DNA from: DALYDK01 sp964477125
Lineage (GTDB): Bacteria; Patescibacteriota; Saccharimonadia; Saccharimonadales; CAIOMD01
Direction of reading: 5' to 3'
DNA length: 38,085 bases
Assembly: GCA_964477125.1 (NCBI GenBank)
Contig: CAYZCZ010000006.1
Coordinates: forward strand, 1-38,085
In this document: positions 31,901-38,085 of the stretch, in pieces
Layout: every line of letters begins with the position of its first letter
Position numbering within the stretch: the stretch's first letter is position 1
Translations under genes and position numbers: made by a program
Notes under the pieces: generated by a model
What the model saw: the letters and a program-made list of their open reading frames with translations, nothing else
What the model was told of the DNA's origin: nothing
Databases searched by the model: none

Positions 31901-34496
31901 TAGTCGTAAAGCTTGATCTCGCAATATTACTTAGTCTTACCTCATCCAATCTTCCCTGAAACCTAGACTGAGGCTTCCCAGAATCCCTGCCATCATATCC
32001 ATTTCCTATCAATAGTTGCTTTGTGCTTGTTGTTACGCTAATTGCTTTATCAACACTACTATCTAAAATTCCGTTAATAAACATCTTCATTGTTATGCCG
32101 TCATAAGTAACTGCAACGTGTCGCCAGTCGGTATTAAAACTATTTGTATTAGACTGCAAAAAACCATTATCACCCATCGCCCATAAGTTAGCATCTACAT
32201 TTGCAGTTGAACCCGTACCTGCATAAAGCTTGCCTCTAAATGTAGTTAATGATCTAACTTCTTCTACTGCATTATTCCATGATCCATTTTGACTAGCCCC
32301 ACCAACTTTTACCCAATTAGTTCCATCATATTTCCATGCTTCACCATCGCCAGTTCCATTACCTAGCCCGGCAAATAAAAATCCATTGTAAACTGTCATT
32401 GACCTGACCCGTTCATATGTGCCAGAAAGCCAACTACTATTAATAGTGTCACCACCTATTTTAGTCCAGGTAGTGCCATTATATTCCCATACTTCGGCAT
32501 CGTCAGCACTATTTCCCAGTCCGACATAAAGTTTATTATTATATGCAACCAAAGACTCTACTTGTTCAATAGTATTATTCCAACTACTGTTAAGGGAATC
32601 GCCGGCAACCTTAGCCCATGCCGTACCATTCCAGCGCCATAATTCCGCATCGCCGGCAGTAACCCCAAGTCCTACATATAATTCACCATTAAATACTGTC
32701 ATAGCACTAACTCTTTCGTAGTTTGCGACCCAACCACTATTAATACTATCGCCACCAATTTTGGTCCAAGAAGATCCATTCCAGCGCCATACTTCGGCAT
32801 CACTGGCACTATTGCCTAGTCCAGCATACAGTTGCCCACCATAACTAGCCAAAGAATTTACCTCTTCGTAGCCCGCGACCCAACCACTATTAATGCTATC
32901 GCCACCAATTTTGGTCCAGGTTGTGCCGTTATATTCCCATACTTCGGCATCACTGGCAGTTGAACCAAGCCCGACAATTAAATGTCCCTGATGGCTCGTC
33001 ATAGATGATACATATTCGTATGTATTTGCCGACCAACTACCATTAAATCCCTGCCCACCAACCATATTCCAGCTACCATTCTCTGCCATTCTCCATACCT
33101 CGGCAGAACCAGCCGTAATTCCTAGCCCAGCATATAAATAATCACCAGAAACCTGAGTTACCTCAACTGCACTATGACCAAAATAACCCCAACTATTATT
33201 AATATTTTGTCCACCTATTGCCGTCCAGCTAGTGCCATTCCAACTATATAAATATCCACCACCTGCCGCGTCGTATAATCCGGCATAAATGTTGCTACCA
33301 GCAATAGTCATAGTCATGGCAGAATCACCTAATGCTGTGGCCCAACTACTGTTCAGCCCATCGCCACCTATCTGTGTCCAGGTTGTGCCGTTGTAGCGCC
33401 ATACTTCGCCATCACCATCGCCGTTACCCAGGCCAGCGTATAAATTTGTTCCATCATGGACAATACTATTCACATATTCATAGTTTGTATTCCAGCTACT
33501 GTTCAGCCCATCGCCACCAATTTTGGTCCAGGTGGTGCCATTCCAGCTCCAAACTTCNNNNNNNNNNNNNNNNNNNNNNNNNNNNNNNNNNNNNNNNNNN
33601 NNNNNNNNNNNNNNNNNNNNNNNNNNNNNNNNNNNNNNNNNNNNNNNNNNNNNNNNNCTACCAACCTGCCAACCAGGTCCAACTGGATCCCATGAATTAG
33701 CATTATTATTTGCAAGTTCATATGTTAACTTTCCTGTTTCATTATTGTAATAGACCTTATAGTCACCCTTGTCTACTAATGAATTACTTGTATCGTGGCT
33801 TGTGCTATTAAAATTAGTATTAAACTTAGTCCAGCCTTCTATAGTTTGTTGTTGCCCAAGTCTTAGACTCGCGGAGTCTGGGGTGATAATTTTATCCGAG
33901 GTACCATTTAAATTTATTGCATTATTTAAATTACCTGTAGTAAAACTTCCCCCGGTTATTATGGCATTGTTATTATTGGCAGAGCTATCGGTTGCGCTTA
34001 AACCGCCTGATTCATCAAAATGATATAAGGCTGAGGTGTTGGCATCGCTTGTATAGTTTTGAGCTTTCAGCCTAGCAGTTCCAGAAATCATTTCAATACC
34101 TGAATCATGAGCATAATCTGTGGGGTTAGATAAATCCCAGGTTTCATTTATGTCTGGCGCTGCAAATAAACCTACAGAAAAAATGTTAGATACAACAATT
34201 ACCGCCACCAAAAACATTGCCCCAGCTCTTGCCTGTGGCCTGTATCTCCATTTATCCCACTTTTGTAAAATTGTATATCTGTGAACCAGCTTAGTTCTAG
34301 CCGGATTCCAGTATTTTTTATCAATAAAGCTTATTTTTGTAACTGCAAATTTATATAATACCACTGCAAGTATAATTAATTTTTTTATAGATACTTTTAT
34401 TAAGCGCCCTATTCTTGAATTTTGTAGTTTTTGGCGTTTTATTTTGCTAATAATGCTCGCAATACGAGATTTTGTTGTTTTTACCCAATGCTCCAT
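28989..34496 (-). CDS. Giant surface protein: LamG domain split by propeller-like repeats, then Ig/FN3 domains
   Basis: 1,835 residues as assembled. A basic cytoplasmic head with one hydrophobic stretch (about 37-57) precedes a signal/anchor helix (about 91-112, ending GLFAAPD). A LamG/concanavalin-type domain begins near residue 155 (ALYHFDESGG, AINLNGTSDK, LVDKGDYKVYY) and breaks off at the gap near 279. About nine repeats of 50 residues follow (315-769; core EVWEYNGTTWTKIGGD, then LYAGLGNSASDA). The LamG domain then resumes (about 778-870: WRHVAVTYDG, MFINGILDSS, FQGRLDEVRLSNIA). Further on are Ig-like segments, an FN3 (about 1340-1430) and four FN3-like units to about 1810 (ISWSTDRNSDSKIAIG and kin). 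There is no sorting motif; the end is NTLKSIFGF. An adhesin or host/partner-contact role is likely. A strong promoter precedes it and an ABC transporter follows at 0 bp. Confidence 0.9.
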   Translation of the reverse strand: MEHWVKTTKSRIASIISKIKRQKLQNSRIGRLIKVSIKKLIILAVVLYKFAVTKISFIDKKYWNPARTKLVHRYTILQKWDKWRYRPQARAGAMFLVAVIVVSNIFSVGLFAAPDINETWDLSNPTDYAHDSGIEMISGTARLKAQNYTSDANTSALYHFDESGGLSATDSSANNNNAIITGGSFTTGNLNNAINLNGTSDKIITPDSASLRLGQQQTIEGWTKFNTNFNSTSHDTSNSLVDKGDYKVYYNNETGKLTYELANNNANSWDPVGPGWQVGXXXXXXXXXXXXXXXXXXXXXXXXXXXXXXXXXXEVWSWNGTTWTKIGGDGLNSSWNTNYEYVNSIVHDGTNLYAGLGNGDGDGEVWRYNGTTWTQIGGDGLNSSWATALGDSAMTMTIAGSNIYAGLYDAAGGGYLYSWNGTSWTAIGGQNINNSWGYFGHSAVEVTQVSGDYLYAGLGITAGSAEVWRMAENGSWNMVGGQGFNGSWSANTYEYVSSMTSHQGHLIVGLGSTASDAEVWEYNGTTWTKIGGDSINSGWVAGYEEVNSLASYGGQLYAGLGNSASDAEVWRWNGSSWTKIGGDSINSGWVANYERVSAMTVFNGELYVGLGVTAGDAELWRWNGTAWAKVAGDSLNSSWNNTIEQVESLVAYNNKLYVGLGNSADDAEVWEYNGTTWTKIGGDTINSSWLSGTYERVRSMTVYNGFLFAGLGNGTGDGEAWKYDGTNWVKVGGASQNGSWNNAVEEVRSLTTFRGKLYAGTGSTANVDANLWAMGDNGFLQSNTNSFNTDWRHVAVTYDGITMKMFINGILDSSVDKAISVTTSTKQLLIGNGYDGRDSGKPQSRFQGRLDEVRLSNIARSSFTTKPYLNSAQTIQLANSVYNNGIWHWDTLSDTTTLNGGSINYRLSADGGTTWLYWNGSAWVTSSNTSESNTTTDITNNFDTFPVTFSGLKWQAVLLGDGNQQVTLDGVSAQATSDNLDPSSNPSAINALKANGGSALSENDWTNGSSPYFTWTGGSDGQSGIKGYCVYLGTDGSADPTTTKGLLGSSPIETGGNCQFIISGNSLDLGTPGYVATPLTTSNSNYYLNIRSIDIAGNVSPSSEQFSFRFDNTPPSNPGFITAPSGFVNTKDINMTWNTSGGSAPSDSNSGLSGLQYRIGDSGVWYGDNHTGLGNSSDILANDGSYTTHNPIDYNNLIEGINTVYFRTWDQAGNVTTNYTTATLKINTNGAPSEPVNLVPIPGTNTVNSFGFNWDSPSTYIGNVNQITYCYTVNVLPSLATCSYTAPGSTELTIGAYATQPGTNTIYVVARDESNNINYSNYASTNFIANTTSPGIPLNTDLVDVSVKATSNWRLAITWTEPTSVGSGVANYRIFRSTNGVNFSQIGSSSSTTYIDAGLTQQNYYYRVSACDNTNNCGAVGTVVSGYPTGKFTSPATIVSQPTVSGVTTKKAKISWSTDRNSDSKIAIGTKSGTYSTSEIGNSSQVSAHEIALDNLSPGTTYYFVTKWTDEDGNTGTSSEKTFITAPAPSVKEATVNNITLGSATVEFTTKGAKKANVYYGPNESFGGLATVNTSSDESRYQVDLDNLSDGTKYYYMVSTFDDEGAEYLGNVLSFTTPPRPRISNLRFQPVTGEPTSTQKISWDTNVASTSQVIYGVQNGPTAEVQNSTMSTSHEVVIKNLKDNSQYTLRAFSRDSAGNVATSDQQSFKTSLDTRPPKVSDIVVETAIRGTGSEARGQIVVTWRTDELSTSQVAYAEGSGATVFNSRTAEDTRLTTEHLVIISDLPTSQVFSIKPVSQDSASNEGEGNSETAIIGRASDNVLTIVFNTLKSIFGF
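32190..33557 (-). repeat. Nine tandem ~150-bp coding repeats (propeller/Kelch-like)
   Basis: At DNA level the phrases CCACCAATTTTGGTCCA, GCCATACTTCGGCATC and GCATACAG-type blocks recur about every 150-156 bp. Each unit encodes EVW-x-NG-T-W-KIGGD-x-NSSW, then a turn and LY(A/V)GLG, typical of one blade of a beta-propeller. Units differ by substitutions, so they are old repeats with some recently similar pairs. The adjacent N gap probably hides further copies. Confidence 0.85.
33558..33657. other. Assembly gap (100 N) at the edge of the repeat array
   Basis: Exactly 100 N, located where the LamG half gives way to the tandem repeats. Short-read assemblers commonly break at such repeats, so the copy number and true length of the gene are uncertain. 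Confidence 0.97.
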
Positions 34497-34523
34497 ATGG
34501 AAAAGTTCTTCTGTTCTTGCATT

Positions 34524-34551
34524 ATTATACCAAGCTTATGCTTTATATCAA
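34524..34551 (-). promoter_or_regulatory. Strong promoter of the LamG protein/ABC operon
   Basis: On the minus strand: TTGATA (34551-34546, 5/6), 16 bp, TATAAT (34529-34524, perfect) with a TGG extension directly before it. This is one of the best promoters in the window. The leader is about 22 nt before the ATG at 34496. Between this promoter and the helicase stop (34757) the DNA is very AT-rich and shows no supported gene. Confidence 0.7.
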
Positions 34552-34756
34552 AGAAGTTAGCAGTCCTATTGTCTATCTAATATTAGCCATTATGTTTTGA
34601 TGAATTTAATTTGGATAAATTTTTTGCTTTTGGGCATGGAAATTGTTCATAATAGTATAGTTATTTTTAATAATATAATAAATACATATATTTTAATAAT
34701 TACCCTAGAATTATTTATATTCTTTGCCAATAAAGCTAATTAAGTCATTAATGTTT

Positions 34757-37639
34757 TTACGCAAAAGCTAATGAATATTTATATAGTTCCTCTTTTATCT
34801 CAAATAGCCTGCGGACAGTGCCTTTGTATTGGAATAGTATTAGCCTACCATCCTTAAGGTGATAGTCCTTATCAACTTGTAGATTTTCAATATCTATAGC
34901 ATCTTCAATTTGAACTATTGGGTTGCCATCTATATATTTTAATAAAAATTCCTTACCTTCAATTTCCGTAGCCTCGGGGGCTGCTTCTTTAATGTCGTAT
35001 TCTAGATCTGGGGTGATGAACTGCTGTTTTAATCCTGATAAGTCATATCCGTATTGTCTTAAAAGGTTTTCTTCAATTTCATTAGGGCTTTTTATGTCTT
35101 TTGGAGCACAGTTATCAATTATCTCTAAATAGTCTTGGTGAGTCATAATTCTTAGTGGTTTTTTAGTAAGGTGACGAATTTGTTTGATTTCTTCCTTGAG
35201 TTGTCTTAATGCTTGATGCATATTCCCAGGGTGCTCATAAGATTGATGAATAATATGTTCTCGAAGCCTTGGCGATGCCTCTGCATTATGCAAAATTTTT
35301 GTTACTCGAGTTTTTTTATCACCAACAAAAAGTTGCTGTTTTTCTTCTACTCTGTAGCCTTCATCTCTTACTTGATAGCCAGCTGGCTTCCACTCGCCTA
35401 GGGCATGTTCAATAGCAAAACTACTTAATAAGCTAAGTGGTATAGAACTAACATTGTCGAGTATATGAATTTTTTCATATGCCATCTCTTTTTCATCTTG
35501 TTTTTTTGGTTGCCCATTTCTACTAGTTGATTTATCTTTATAGTATCTTGCAACCCATTTAGGGTCACCAATTATATATTCTGCTGGGTGTTCACCTGAC
35601 CCTACAATACTACGCCGGCCAATCTCCCTGATAACTTCGGTTTTATCTGAAATATTTTGGTATTCATTTTTACCAACTTTGGCGTATATATTATTAATTT
35701 TTCCTACTAATAAGCAGGCTAATATTTCTTCCCTTTGTTTATCATTCACTGTTTTATCTGCAATATCGAATTCGTTACCAAGGTTTCTTAAAATTTTATA
35801 AAATAGCTCCTGGGCCCTAGTTATACTACTTATGTCTAGGTTATATTCAGCTTGTTCGGTTTTAGTCATATACTGTGATTGCTGAAATAACTGCAACTGT
35901 GCAAAAGCATCCGACCCGGTTTCAGTAATTAAGTCTTTCCAGGCTTCATCAATATCATGACCAAATAGTTGCAGTTTATCTACTTCCAAACACGCCACTA
36001 TAGCCGCCAAATATGCTTGAGTTTCTTGAGAATACTGTTTTGATTCTACTAAAGCACGTGCTAGCGAAACTCTAACAGGAAATTTATTCATCTGTTCGCC
36101 AATTTTGGTAACATTATTGTCTGCATCAACAGCTCCAAGACTTTTTAGAACAGCAACTGACTTTAAAATACTTTGCTCAGATACAGGGTGGATTCCTTCA
36201 GTTAGCACATTTTCTTTAAGTTTAAGTTCTGAACTTTTTAGTCTTAAAACATTTCTAACAATGTCTGTCCTATATATTTCTGGTACTTCATACTCTGGTC
36301 TTTGTTTAAATGGTATAAATTCGGAGTCTTTATCAAGTTTAGTAAGAATATATATACCCGGAAAAACACGGCCACACCTACCGGCACGCTGAATACAGTC
36401 AGACCTTGAAATAGGTTTTTGAACCAAACCTTGGTATCCATTATCATCTAGCTCAATAGTGTTATGAACCCCTGAATCTATTACGTATTTAACGTCAGGT
36501 ATTGTAATGCTAGTTTGAGACACATCAGTAGAAACCACAATTTTTACTCCACTATAATGTTCTACTGCTTTTTGCTGTTCCGTTTCTGTCATTTTAGCGT
36601 GCAAGGGAAATATTCTTGCTTTGGCTAATATTTCATTAGGTAATCTTTTTTTAATTTCATCAATACAGTCAGATATTTGCCTTAGGCCTGGATCAAAAAT
36701 TAAAATAGCATTTTCTTCATCACAGTTTGATGCAATTATTTCTTTGGCCGCTATAACAGCTTCTTTTGCTACTGTGGAGTTTGGCTTTTCTTCCCATTTA
36801 GTTTTGTGAGGTCTACCTTCAATTTCAATAATTGGTACACCTTTATCACCAGAAAATTCTGTGAAATGATTCGCTATCGATTGGCAATCAATAGTCGCGC
36901 TCATAAATGCAACACTTAGTTTAGGATTCTTATCAAGGGCATCCTTTATAATAGCAAGTATCGTTTCTTGGTTTTGATTCCATTCATGAACTTCATCTGG
37001 AATAATTAAAACTTCTTCCTCGTTACTCAATTCACTTAGCAAAACAGCAAGTTCAAGCCCATCAGTAACTACATATACTTTTGAATTTGGGTTAACTTGT
37101 CTTTCACCTGCAGTTATAAAACTAACAAGTTTTTTTGCATCATCATCTTGGTATGCTTCGGCAAGTTCGCTACCTATTCTTTCATAGACAATTCTAGCGG
37201 CCATTCTTCTTGGCTGGGTAAGCACTGTTTTCTTAAAACCTGCTTCCATGGCGAACTGTGGAATTTGAGTACTTTTTCCGCAACCAGTTTCCCCCTTAAA
37301 TATAACAACCCTGTTCTCTAATAGGGTTGTTATAATTTCTTGTTTTACTTTATAGGCTGGGAGATTTTTATTACCTAGCGCTATTTCATTACTTGGTTCT
37401 GCCTTATTTAAAATTTCGTATATTTGCGCGTTATCTACTATTTTTTGTCTGTGAGGTGGTATTTCAGGTTTGAACCAATCTGCTTCCTCCGGATATTCAC
37501 TATTTTCATCATAATTACGGTAGGCTGATTCATCAAAACCAGCAAGCGTGCAAAGAGTCTCAGGGTCTAAATTTTTTAGTGACCTAAGAGGAGGGCCACC
37601 ATATCGAATGTAATCTGTTCTATTTTCAGTTTTTCCCAT
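34757..37639 (-). CDS. HrpA-like DEVH-box RNA/DNA helicase
   Basis: Superfamily 2 helicase of the DEAH/RHA group, like HrpA/HrpB and eukaryotic Prp-type helicases. An N-terminal extension of about 90 residues precedes the core. Motif I is GETGCGKST at 116-124, motif Ia TQPRRMAA, motif II DEVH at 215-218 (Val in the usual Ala place), and motif III MSAT. Motif IV region is AILIFDPG, motif V VVSTDVSQTSITIPDVKYV and motif VI QRAGRCGR. A helicase-associated HA2 domain follows (ITKIGEQMNKFPVRVSLARAL). The C-terminal roughly 250 residues are unusual, without a clear OB fold. At 960 residues it is shorter than E. coli HrpA (1,300). Likely ribosome or mRNA remodelling. It lies apart from its neighbours; ATG at 37639. 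Confidence 0.9.
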   Translation of the reverse strand: MGKTENRTDYIRYGGPPLRSLKNLDPETLCTLAGFDESAYRNYDENSEYPEEADWFKPEIPPHRQKIVDNAQIYEILNKAEPSNEIALGNKNLPAYKVKQEIITTLLENRVVIFKGETGCGKSTQIPQFAMEAGFKKTVLTQPRRMAARIVYERIGSELAEAYQDDDAKKLVSFITAGERQVNPNSKVYVVTDGLELAVLLSELSNEEEVLIIPDEVHEWNQNQETILAIIKDALDKNPKLSVAFMSATIDCQSIANHFTEFSGDKGVPIIEIEGRPHKTKWEEKPNSTVAKEAVIAAKEIIASNCDEENAILIFDPGLRQISDCIDEIKKRLPNEILAKARIFPLHAKMTETEQQKAVEHYSGVKIVVSTDVSQTSITIPDVKYVIDSGVHNTIELDDNGYQGLVQKPISRSDCIQRAGRCGRVFPGIYILTKLDKDSEFIPFKQRPEYEVPEIYRTDIVRNVLRLKSSELKLKENVLTEGIHPVSEQSILKSVAVLKSLGAVDADNNVTKIGEQMNKFPVRVSLARALVESKQYSQETQAYLAAIVACLEVDKLQLFGHDIDEAWKDLITETGSDAFAQLQLFQQSQYMTKTEQAEYNLDISSITRAQELFYKILRNLGNEFDIADKTVNDKQREEILACLLVGKINNIYAKVGKNEYQNISDKTEVIREIGRRSIVGSGEHPAEYIIGDPKWVARYYKDKSTSRNGQPKKQDEKEMAYEKIHILDNVSSIPLSLLSSFAIEHALGEWKPAGYQVRDEGYRVEEKQQLFVGDKKTRVTKILHNAEASPRLREHIIHQSYEHPGNMHQALRQLKEEIKQIRHLTKKPLRIMTHQDYLEIIDNCAPKDIKSPNEIEENLLRQYGYDLSGLKQQFITPDLEYDIKEAAPEATEIEGKEFLLKYIDGNPIVQIEDAIDIENLQVDKDYHLKDGRLILFQYKGTVRRLFEIKEELYKYSLAFA

Positions 37640-37702
37640 TGTATCCCGTATCTATTTTTAATATACACCCCTATTTATTATTACGCAAAAAATAAAACGA
37701 AA

Positions 37703-37711
37703 GTTATATCA
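37703..37711 (-). promoter_or_regulatory. Possible extended -10 promoter of the helicase
   Basis: The minus strand reads TGATATAAC (TGn plus a 5/6 -10 box), about 64 nt before the helicase ATG. No -35 was seen. Confidence 0.3.
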
Positions 37712-37749
37712 TGCCAGGCTTTCTATTATATTTATAATACTGATTTTGG

Positions 37750-38085
37750 TTAGTTATTTGATTCCGGCACTAGTTTTTGTTCAAGTTGAATTAAATTAAT
37801 AAAGTCTTTTTCCACTAGAAATGTTTGAACTTTTTTATCCATACCTGTGGCCACAAAAATACCCACTAAAATGAATATAACTGCAATACTACGCTGGAAC
37901 ACACCTTTTGGGTCACTTGCCCACTTAATCTTTTCTAGTAACCTTCTGCCTAATAATGCAATTGCCAATAATGATGTTGCTACGCCCAAACAGTAAACTG
38001 TTAAATACAGTAAACCAGCTAAAGTATTTGATGGAAGTACAGTAGCAATAACCCATGCATATGTAGGGCTACAGCTACTAAAAAC
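37750..38085 (-). CDS. CcdA/DsbD-type membrane thiol transporter (N-terminus cut by window edge)
   Basis: The reading frame is open to the right edge; 111 codons plus stop are visible and the start lies outside. The segment begins VFSSCSPTYAWVIATVLPS, which holds the family's Cys-Ser-Pro motif (the second redox Cys of CcdA proteins, normally CxxP at the start of a span). It continues with TLAGLLYLTVYCLGVATSLL, a basic loop (GRRLLEKIKW) and a last span (SIAVIFILVGIFVATG). The final roughly 30 residues (KKVQTFLVEKDFINLIQLEQ) are hydrophilic. CcdA proteins move electrons from cytoplasmic thioredoxin across the membrane to reduce extracytoplasmic thiols. It could reset the DsbA-like protein at 12847. 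The first Cys is outside the window, so the redox pair cannot be confirmed. Confidence 0.75.
   Translation of the reverse strand, partial: VFSSCSPTYAWVIATVLPSNTLAGLLYLTVYCLGVATSLLAIALLGRRLLEKIKWASDPKGVFQRSIAVIFILVGIFVATGMDKKVQTFLVEKDFINLIQLEQKLVPESNN

Noticed and set aside
32190..33557. Regular repeats, considered as a CRISPR array
   Set aside because: The period is about 150 bp, units are in frame in a long gene and encode propeller blades; there is no repeat-spacer structure and no cas genes.
34639..34746. A plus-strand 35-codon ORF in the AT-rich region between the LamG gene and the helicase gene
   Set aside because: No ribosome site, no promoter in the right place, Ile/Asn-rich composition expected from AT-rich noncoding DNA.
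1..38085. Transposons, prophage, integrases, att sites or tRNA genes
   Set aside because: No transposase, integrase or phage structural gene was recognised, no terminal inverted repeats, and no tRNA cloverleaf was seen in the short intergenic stretches.

Overview
The window looks like part of a small, AT-rich genome of the Candidate Phyla Radiation (Patescibacteria), most likely Candidatus Saccharibacteria (TM7). This is an inference from several things: an archaeal-type, short aspartyl-tRNA synthetase; many small single-span envelope proteins of no known family; a lone FGAM synthase pair; and normal use of TGA as a stop (PurL and the small MacB-like ATPase gene both end in TGA, which argues against the recoded Gracilibacteria/Absconditabacteria). 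Three runs of exactly 100 N (2048-2147, 18010-18109, 33558-33657) show that this is a scaffold with joins of unknown real length, and each one falls inside a gene.

Layout. 1-3100 (minus): tRNA-dihydrouridine synthase (cut by the left edge), a small unknown protein and a two-gene ABC-2 exporter. 3124-4156: a compact, strongly signalled 65-aa gene facing a one-span membrane protein. 4159-7325: a membrane protein with an MFS transporter, divergent from a MurC-type Mur ligase. 7318-12757 (minus): three envelope proteins in tandem, aspS and a CNNM/HlyC-type CBS protein. 12847-15497 (plus): a DsbA-like thiol oxidoreductase and a Kef-type cation/proton antiporter, separated by a 326-bp gap that holds a previously unlisted mini-gene on the minus strand (promoter, 30-codon ORF, terminator). 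15508-17269 (minus): a 508-aa protein of unknown function behind a recognisable cobalamin riboswitch and an extended -10 promoter. 17256-21767: two anchored proteins, then a sensor kinase/response regulator pair divergent from a 14-TM drug-efflux MFS protein across a 73-bp region with a 17-bp palindrome. 21788-25398: PurQ and a PurS-PurL fusion. 25494-26944: a GH15-like protein and a His-rich small protein. 27001-34551 (minus): a 1,835-residue (as assembled) surface protein with a split LamG domain, followed without spacing by a MacB/FtsX-type ABC transporter. 34757-37639: a DEVH-box HrpA-like helicase. 37750-38085: the end of a CcdA-like membrane thiol transporter, cut by the right edge.

How it fits together. 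The DsbA-like protein and the CcdA-like protein could form an extracytoplasmic thiol redox pair, although they lie 24 kb apart. The kinase/regulator pair probably governs the divergent efflux pump. The LamG protein and the ABC transporter read as one operon. The two points most worth follow-up are the B12-riboswitch-controlled orphan protein and the LamG domain interrupted by about nine 50-residue propeller-like repeats. A recurring pattern of a -10 box 6-9 nt before the start codon suggests leaderless mRNAs for at least six genes.
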